A stretch of DNA of 10,111 nucleotides from DYCT01 sp051875715 (GTDB taxonomy: Bacteria; Bacteroidota; Bacteroidia; Bacteroidales; Bacteroidaceae), in contig JBJEHD010000065.1 of the NCBI GenBank assembly GCA_051875715.1, forward strand, positions 1 to 10,111, in the 5' to 3' direction. Below, one piece after another: positions 6,557 through 10,111 of the stretch. Both the position numbers and the translations under genes were made by a program. The notes beneath the pieces were generated by a model, which had not been told where the DNA came from, searched no databases, and was given only the letters and a program-made list of their open reading frames with translations. The number at the start of each line of letters is the position of its first letter. The first letter of the stretch is position 1.

Positions 6557-6853
6557 TCAGTCCTCCGCACTGCGGTAGTTTATTTCCAAGAGCCGTTGTA
6601 TATCATACTCCCGATAAAGAGCCTTGCCACCAAGAAGAATGAACGGCAGCGTCCTATTATTCCGCATTTTCTGCAAGGTGCGACGACTAACCTTCAATGT
6701 TTCTGCCACTTCCTTGTCTGTCAGATAGCGGTCACCGTTCAGTGACGGGCTATACTCCCGCATGAAACGGCTGATTTTTCTGTGGCTCTCCTTTAAGGAG
6801 AGATGAACATCTGCCAACAAGCCTTGTTCCAGTGTGAGCACCTCTTGTTTCAT
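6557..6853 (-). CDS. HTH_17 (excisionase/MerR-like) DNA-binding protein, second of the minus-strand pair
   Basis: This 98-aa protein has a winged-helix HTH_17 domain at about 41-92: LTDKEVAETLKVSRRTLQKMRN (44-65), then a wing LPFILLGGKALYREYDIQRLL (69-89). Small proteins of this family in Bacteroides ICEs act as recombination directionality factors or regulators by binding and bending DNA. The start at 6853 overlaps the preceding gene's stop in an ATGA arrangement, so translation is probably coupled. An upstream-open frame (to 7018) exists but lies inside the preceding gene. It is paralogous to the second gene of the plus-strand pair at 7708. By position it may correspond to CTnDOT orf2a or orf2b; its exact role is unknown. 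Confidence 0.85.
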   Translation of the reverse strand: MKQEVLTLEQGLLADVHLSLKESHRKISRFMREYSPSLNGDRYLTDKEVAETLKVSRRTLQKMRNNRTLPFILLGGKALYREYDIQRLLEINYRSAED

Positions 6854-7134
6854 AATGTAACCTCCCGCTTTTCGGAAATAAGACATTCCACATCTTCCGT
6901 TCTGTAATAGAACTTTTTGCCTACTTGTGAACAAGCAATAAGCCTTTTGTCGCGCATCCCTTGCAGTGTTCTCGAGCTGATATGCAGCAGGCGGCATACT
7001 TCCTCCCCGTCCATCCACTTTTTCAAACGCCGTTCATTTTTCTGCGAACAAAGGCGGTTTACCTTTTCTGCCAATGACGAAACTTCTGCCATGAACGACT
7101 CGAACGCTTTTCTTTCAATGATTACTATTTCCAT
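6850..7134 (-). CDS. HTH_17 (excisionase/MerR-like) DNA-binding protein, first of the minus-strand pair
   Basis: This 94-aa protein has an N-terminal helical segment MEIVIIERKAFESFMAEV (1-18) and then an HTH_17 domain at about 39-88: WMDGEEVCRLLHISSRTLQGMR (40-61) followed by the wing CSQVGKKFYYRTEDVECLI (68-86). It aligns along its whole length with the protein at 7345 (same N-terminal layout, TLQ in the recognition helix, DVE after the wing), which also supports the chosen start. A perfect -7 box is at 7162-7169. Its stop overlaps the next gene's start by 4 nt. A DNA-binding regulator or excision accessory protein is likely; which of these is not visible. Confidence 0.85.
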   Translation of the reverse strand: MEIVIIERKAFESFMAEVSSLAEKVNRLCSQKNERRLKKWMDGEEVCRLLHISSRTLQGMRDKRLIACSQVGKKFYYRTEDVECLISEKREVTL

Positions 7135-7161
7135 TATGTTTCATTTTTGAATTGTCCGCAA

Positions 7162-7169
7162 CAAAGTTA
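7162..7169 (-). promoter_or_regulatory. -7 box of the minus-strand HTH pair
   Basis: On the minus strand TAACTTTG is an exact TAnnTTTG match, 27 nt before the ATG at 7134. No TTTG is found at the usual -33 distance, so the promoter may need an activator or be weak. Confidence 0.55.
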
Positions 7170-7264
7170 GCCCGCAATAAACAGAAAACGCTCACTTTCA
7201 ACATAAGTGGCAGCATTTGGAATTATAGCATACGCCAAGCGGAGCCAAACTTAAAGAAATCTTC

Positions 7265-7286
7265 TATGAGTCATATATGAGTCATA
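7265..7286. promoter_or_regulatory. Tandem palindromic operator-like repeat
   Basis: Two perfect head-to-tail copies of the 11-mer TATGAGTCATA occupy 7265-7275 and 7276-7286. Each copy is a palindrome around its central G (TATGA-G-TCATA). The pair ends 22 bp before the -7 box at 7309, that is about -57 to -36 relative to the expected transcription start, where an activator or repressor of the excision operon would bind. In CTnDOT the equivalent promoter is activated by RteC through a repeated upstream site; assignment to RteC here is inference. Confidence 0.6.
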
Positions 7287-7308
7287 AGCCCGCTCTTTTT
7301 CTTCCCTG

Positions 7309-7316
7309 TAATTTTG
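7309..7316 (+). promoter_or_regulatory. -7 box of the excision operon
   Basis: TAATTTTG followed by C is an exact match to the Bacteroides -7 element, 28 nt before the ATG at 7345. The -33 position has no TTTG, which fits a promoter that relies on an activator bound at the tandem repeat upstream. With its flanking bases, GTAATTTTGC (7308-7317) is also a perfect match to the CTnDOT att core consensus. Confidence 0.65.
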
Positions 7317-7344
7317 CGGCATAAACTAAAAAACAGTATCAAAC

Positions 7345-7704
7345 ATGAACGTGATAATGATGGAAAAATCCGACTTCGACAGACTGGTCGGACGGATTGA
7401 GGAGATAGCGGAACATATCTGCAAAAGCGAGAAAGAGAAATCCTCTGACCGGACAGACCGCTGGCTTTCCGGTACGGAAGCGATGGACATTCTCGGAGTA
7501 AGCCCGCGTACCCTGCAACGTTATCGGAGTACCGGACGGATTCCGTTCTCCAAAATAGGGAAAAGATGCCGTTACCGCCTCTCGGATGTAGAACGGGCTT
7601 TAGATAAGTACAGGATTAACGACAAGGAAGAAAGTCCCGACGAATTGCACAGGCAATACCTTATCCGTACAGGAAAAATGCCGGAAGTATCAAAGGAGAC
7701 GTAA
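7345..7704 (+). CDS. HTH_17 excisionase-like protein (Xis2c-type)
   Basis: This 119-aa small basic protein has an N-terminal helix (1-30) and an HTH_17 winged helix at about 40-88: WLSGTEAMDILGVSPRTLQRYR (40-61), then the wing PFSKIGKRCRYRLSDVERAL (67-86). In CTnDOT the first gene of the excision operon, xis2c, encodes a protein of this type and size needed for excision and for activating tra genes; the identity is inferred from family, size and position. The start is supported by full-length alignment with the paralogue at 7134-6850. The next gene begins 3 bp after the stop, with a ggag-containing site inside the end of this gene. Confidence 0.88.
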   Translation: MNVIMMEKSDFDRLVGRIEEIAEHICKSEKEKSSDRTDRWLSGTEAMDILGVSPRTLQRYRSTGRIPFSKIGKRCRYRLSDVERALDKYRINDKEESPDELHRQYLIRTGKMPEVSKET

Positions 7705-7707
7705 GGT

Positions 7708-8064
7708 ATGGACACACAAGGAATAGAAAAATGGTTTGGCTCCATCATGGAACGGCTTGACAAGCAAGAGCAACTCCTTGAAGAAATTCGGCAACACCAA
7801 CGGATGAATCCGCAGATTGAAGAAAATGCAGATAATAAAAAATGGTTCAACGGAGAAAGACTTTACGACAATCAAGATCTCTGCATGATGCTTCAGGTCA
7901 GCAAGCGGTCGCTGCAACGTTACCGCAGTATCGGCATCCTGCCTTACCTGATGCTTCGGCAGAAGACCTATTACAAGGAGTCCGATGTGGAGAAGTTCCT
8001 TTCGGAACATCTGGACGAGTTCAACAAAGATCAGATAGCGGTATATAAAGCCCGCATCAGATAA
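7708..8064 (+). CDS. HTH_17 excisionase-like protein (Xis2d-type)
   Basis: This 118-aa protein has a coiled-coil-prone N-terminal helix (about 8-35; heptad-like MERLDKQEQLLEEIRQH), then an HTH_17 domain at about 52-100: LYDNQDLCMMLQVSKRSLQRYR (52-73) and a wing ending TYYKESDVEKFL (87-98). It follows the Xis2c-type gene by 3 bp with an AGGAG-like site upstream, so the two are probably translationally linked. Position and size match CTnDOT xis2d, a directionality factor that works with Xis2c and the integrase in excision. The N-terminal helix could mediate pairing with its neighbour, which is inference. It is paralogous to the protein at 6853-6557. Confidence 0.88.
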   Translation: MDTQGIEKWFGSIMERLDKQEQLLEEIRQHQRMNPQIEENADNKKWFNGERLYDNQDLCMMLQVSKRSLQRYRSIGILPYLMLRQKTYYKESDVEKFLSEHLDEFNKDQIAVYKARIR

Positions 8065-8096
8065 CAAACAATGTTTCACAATTAAAAGTCAATCAA

Positions 8097-9686
8097 ATGG
8101 CAAAGAAAAAAAACGAAAAGGACGTGCTGATAGTCCGTGACGAGAAGACGGGCGAGATCAGCGTGGTAGCCGGGCTGGATGCCGACGGCTCTCCCAAGCG
8201 TACCCCCGCGAAAGCGGAGAACGCGCAGAGTTTCCTGCAATTCGACCGCCACGGCGACGTGCTGGACAACTTCTTCAAAAACTTCTTCCGGCAGTGCAAG
8301 GAACCCAGCCGCTTCGGTTTCTACCGTGTCGCGGCAGACCAAGCCGACAAACTGATGGAGGTGATGAAAGACCTGCTGAAAGACCCCGAAGCCAACAAGG
8401 AACTGCTCGCGCCCCACAAGGTGGATACTTCCGGCTACGAAAAGCAGGTAAAGGAAGAACAGACCGCCGGAAAGACGGAGCAAAAGCAGGAAGAGCAACC
8501 CAAAGAAACCCAAAAACAGGAAGAAATGGAAAAGAAACAGGAACAGAATCAGGAAAGCCCGCAACAGGCGCAGGGCAGACGTGGCTACCAACCCATTGAC
8601 GAGAGCAAAATCAACTGGCAGGAGCTGGAAGAGAAATGGGGCGTGAAACGTGACGACCTTGAAAAGTCCGGCGACCTTCAGAAGATGCTCAACTACGGCA
8701 AGTCCGATTTGGTGAAAGTGTCGCCTAAGTTCGGCGGCGAGGCTTTTGAGCTGGATGCCCGTCTTTCCTTCAAGAAGGACGGTGAAGGCAATGTCAGCCT
8801 CGTGCCGCACTTCATCCGAAAAGAGCAGAAACTCGACGAGTACAAGGAACACAAGTTTTCGGACGAAGACCGTAAGAACCTGCGCGAAACGGGCAACCTC
8901 GGCAGGGTCGTGGACATCGTGGACAGGGAAACGGGTGAAATCATCCCCTCGTTCATCAGCATAGACCGCAAGACGAATGAGATCACGGATATTCCGGCAA
9001 ACAAGGTGCGCATACCGGAGCGCATCGGAAAGACGGAAATCACCAAGCAGGAACAGGATATGTTGCGTGCCGGGCTGCCCGTGCGCGACAAGCTCATAGA
9101 ACGCAACGACGGCAGGAAGTTCGTCACCACACTTCAAGTGAACGTCGAGCAGCGAGGCGTGGAGTTCGTGCCGGGAACCGGCAGGTCGCCCCGTACCGCC
9201 CAGACGCAGGAAGCCAAGAATAATCCCACACAGGGACAGGCGCAGGGCATGGAAAACTCCGCAGCCCCACAGAAAGAGCAACGCCGCAACACGTGGACGA
9301 ACGCCGACGGCAGCATCCGCCCCATCAGCAAATGGAGCGGCGTGAACTTCACCGACCAGCAGAAAGCCGATTACGCGGCAGGCAAAGCCATCAAACTGGA
9401 GAACGTGACCGACAAGCAAGGCTTCCACGCCACGATGTACATCAAGTTCAACCCGGAGAAGGGACGTCCGTACCGCTACGACACCAATCCTGACAACGCA
9501 CAGAAGGTAGCCCCCTCCAACGAGAGCCGCACGCAGGTGGCGGTAAACAGCGAAGGCAAGACCAACGAGGCGACCAAGAACCTGAAAGAGCCGTTGCAGA
9601 AGGGACAGACCGCTCCGAAGGACGACAAGCAGCAACAGCAGCAGGAGAAACCACAGAAGAAAAACAATAAGGGCATGAAGATGTAA
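8097..9686 (+). CDS. DUF4099/DUF3945 protein (CTnDOT Orf3-like)
   Basis: This 529-aa hydrophilic protein has no signal peptide or membrane segment. An N-terminal domain (about 1-115) is followed by a low-complexity Glu/Gln/Lys linker (about 117-160), a DUF4099 region (about 162-240) starting with QPIDESKINW, and then DUF3945-type repeats at about 252-302, 313-360 and 408-465, each with a (F/I)(S/T)xx(E/D/Q)(Q/R) entry helix and a beta-rich tail. A disordered linker (362-397) and a Gln/Lys-rich tail (470-529) complete it. It lies 32 bp after the Xis2d-type gene and 55 bp before topoisomerase III, matching orf3 of the CTnDOT excision operon. I know no established biochemical role; a DNA-processing partner of the topoisomerase is a guess from context. 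Confidence 0.88.
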   Translation: MAKKKNEKDVLIVRDEKTGEISVVAGLDADGSPKRTPAKAENAQSFLQFDRHGDVLDNFFKNFFRQCKEPSRFGFYRVAADQADKLMEVMKDLLKDPEANKELLAPHKVDTSGYEKQVKEEQTAGKTEQKQEEQPKETQKQEEMEKKQEQNQESPQQAQGRRGYQPIDESKINWQELEEKWGVKRDDLEKSGDLQKMLNYGKSDLVKVSPKFGGEAFELDARLSFKKDGEGNVSLVPHFIRKEQKLDEYKEHKFSDEDRKNLRETGNLGRVVDIVDRETGEIIPSFISIDRKTNEITDIPANKVRIPERIGKTEITKQEQDMLRAGLPVRDKLIERNDGRKFVTTLQVNVEQRGVEFVPGTGRSPRTAQTQEAKNNPTQGQAQGMENSAAPQKEQRRNTWTNADGSIRPISKWSGVNFTDQQKADYAAGKAIKLENVTDKQGFHATMYIKFNPEKGRPYRYDTNPDNAQKVAPSNESRTQVAVNSEGKTNEATKNLKEPLQKGQTAPKDDKQQQQQEKPQKKNNKGMKM

Positions 9687-9741
9687 TCTCCCGTGTCCGC
9701 CACTAAATCCAAAGTAACAATTCATAAAAAAAGTAATCAGC

Positions 9742-10111
9742 ATGAAGACAATCATTGCAGAAAAGCCATCCGTGGCACGTGAAATCGCCCGCATCGTAGG
9801 CGCGACAAAAAGAGAGGAAGGATATTTCGAGGGAGGCGGCTACGCCGTGACATGGGCATTCGGACACCTCGTCCAGCTTGCCATGCCCGACGGCTATGGC
9901 ATACGCGGCTTTGTCCGCGACAACCTGCCAGTCATCCCCGAAACCTTTACGCTCATTCCCCGTCAGGAAAAGACAGAGAAAGGCTACAAGTCCGACAGCG
10001 GCGTGGTCGCGCAGATTACGACCATCAGCCGCCTGTTCAACGGCAGCGAACAGATTATCGTGGCGACCGATGCCGGACGCGAAGGTGAGCTTATCTTCCG
10101 ATACCTCTACC
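9742..10111 (+). CDS. DNA topoisomerase III, N-terminal part (cut by window end)
   Basis: The first 123 residues of a type IA topoisomerase are visible, corresponding to the TOPRIM domain. MKTIIAEKPSVAREIARIVGA (1-21) carries the catalytic-metal Glu7, and IIVATDAGREGELIFRY (105-121) is the second TOPRIM motif, with Asp110 and Glu114. FGHLVQLAMP (40-49) is also typical. The family's DxD motif reads D-A-G here, a variant I recall from other plasmid and ICE TopB proteins. The frame is open to the window edge with no defect. By position it equals exc of CTnDOT, the last gene of the excision operon, where it aids excision but its topoisomerase activity is reportedly not essential. The start follows an A-rich leader without a clear Shine-Dalgarno. 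Confidence 0.95.
   Translation, partial: MKTIIAEKPSVAREIARIVGATKREEGYFEGGGYAVTWAFGHLVQLAMPDGYGIRGFVRDNLPVIPETFTLIPRQEKTEKGYKSDSGVVAQITTISRLFNGSEQIIVATDAGREGELIFRYLY

Larger units (their letters stand above)
4474..10111 (+). mobile_element. CTnDOT-type integrative conjugative element, one end (partial)
   Basis: The run of genes from the IntDOT-like integrase through the RhuM-like protein, two HTH_17 pairs, the DUF4099/DUF3945 protein and topoisomerase III is the integration/excision end of CTnDOT-family ICEs. The genes to the left (RNA methyltransferase, DUF4294, outer-membrane proteins) are ordinary chromosome. The exact junction is not fixed: it should fall between the methyltransferase start and the integrase promoter, and the left coordinate given here is only the earliest candidate. 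Mobilisation, tra and resistance genes, if present, lie beyond the right edge. Confidence 0.85.

Noticed and set aside
8082..9794. 570-codon minus-strand ORF
   Set aside because: Antisense shadow of the DUF4099/DUF3945 gene; its Leu/Phe/Val-rich translation mirrors the Lys/Glu/Gln codons of the sense gene.
10105..10111. Loss of the second Asp in the topoisomerase DxD motif as a defect
   Set aside because: The D-A-G-R-E-G-E form is one I recall from other TopB proteins, and the rest of the visible TOPRIM domain is intact, so it is not evidence of decay (motif codons lie at about 10069-10089).

Overview
The window looks like the junction between a Bacteroidales chromosome (Bacteroides, Parabacteroides or a close relative) and one end of a CTnDOT-type integrative conjugative element (ICE). 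The taxonomic reading rests on promoter -7 boxes of the form TAnnTTTG in front of most transcription units, the near absence of strong Shine-Dalgarno sites, and families typical of Bacteroidota (DUF4294, a PorV-like barrel, DUF4099/DUF3945, an IntDOT-like integrase). The species cannot be told from this sequence.

Chromosomal part (about 1-4480): a gene-free stretch with a tandem array of small palindromes (101-188) and an AT-rich 14-bp inverted repeat (257-300). A two-gene minus-strand unit follows, encoding a PorV-like outer-membrane protein (3182-2361) and a large helix-hairpin-helix plus beta-barrel protein (2337-334). A divergent plus-strand DUF4294 exported protein (3308-3910) then converges, with a 7-bp gap, on a minus-strand SpoU/TrmH-family RNA methyltransferase (4457-3918).

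ICE part (about 4480-10111, running off the right edge): a non-coding attachment-end region, then a 411-aa tyrosine recombinase of the IntDOT type with Ser in place of the first catalytic Arg, and a small RhuM-like protein in the same transcription unit. A strong bidirectional hairpin terminator lies between this unit and a minus-strand pair of small winged-helix (HTH_17) proteins. Across a 210-bp divergent control region with two perfect -7 boxes and a tandem palindromic operator-like repeat is a second, paralogous pair of HTH_17 proteins. They lead an excision-type operon: HTH pair, DUF4099/DUF3945 protein, and the start of topoisomerase III. This order matches the CTnDOT xis2c-xis2d-orf3-exc operon.

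Together the ICE genes form an integration/excision module: integrase, directionality factors that are probably DNA-bending Xis proteins, a partner protein of unknown role and a topoisomerase, with the two HTH pairs facing away from a shared regulatory region. I see no wholly new system. The features most worth a second look are the mirrored HTH pairs with their tandem operator, the coincidence of the ICE att core consensus with the host -7 promoter box, and the palindromic array at the left edge.
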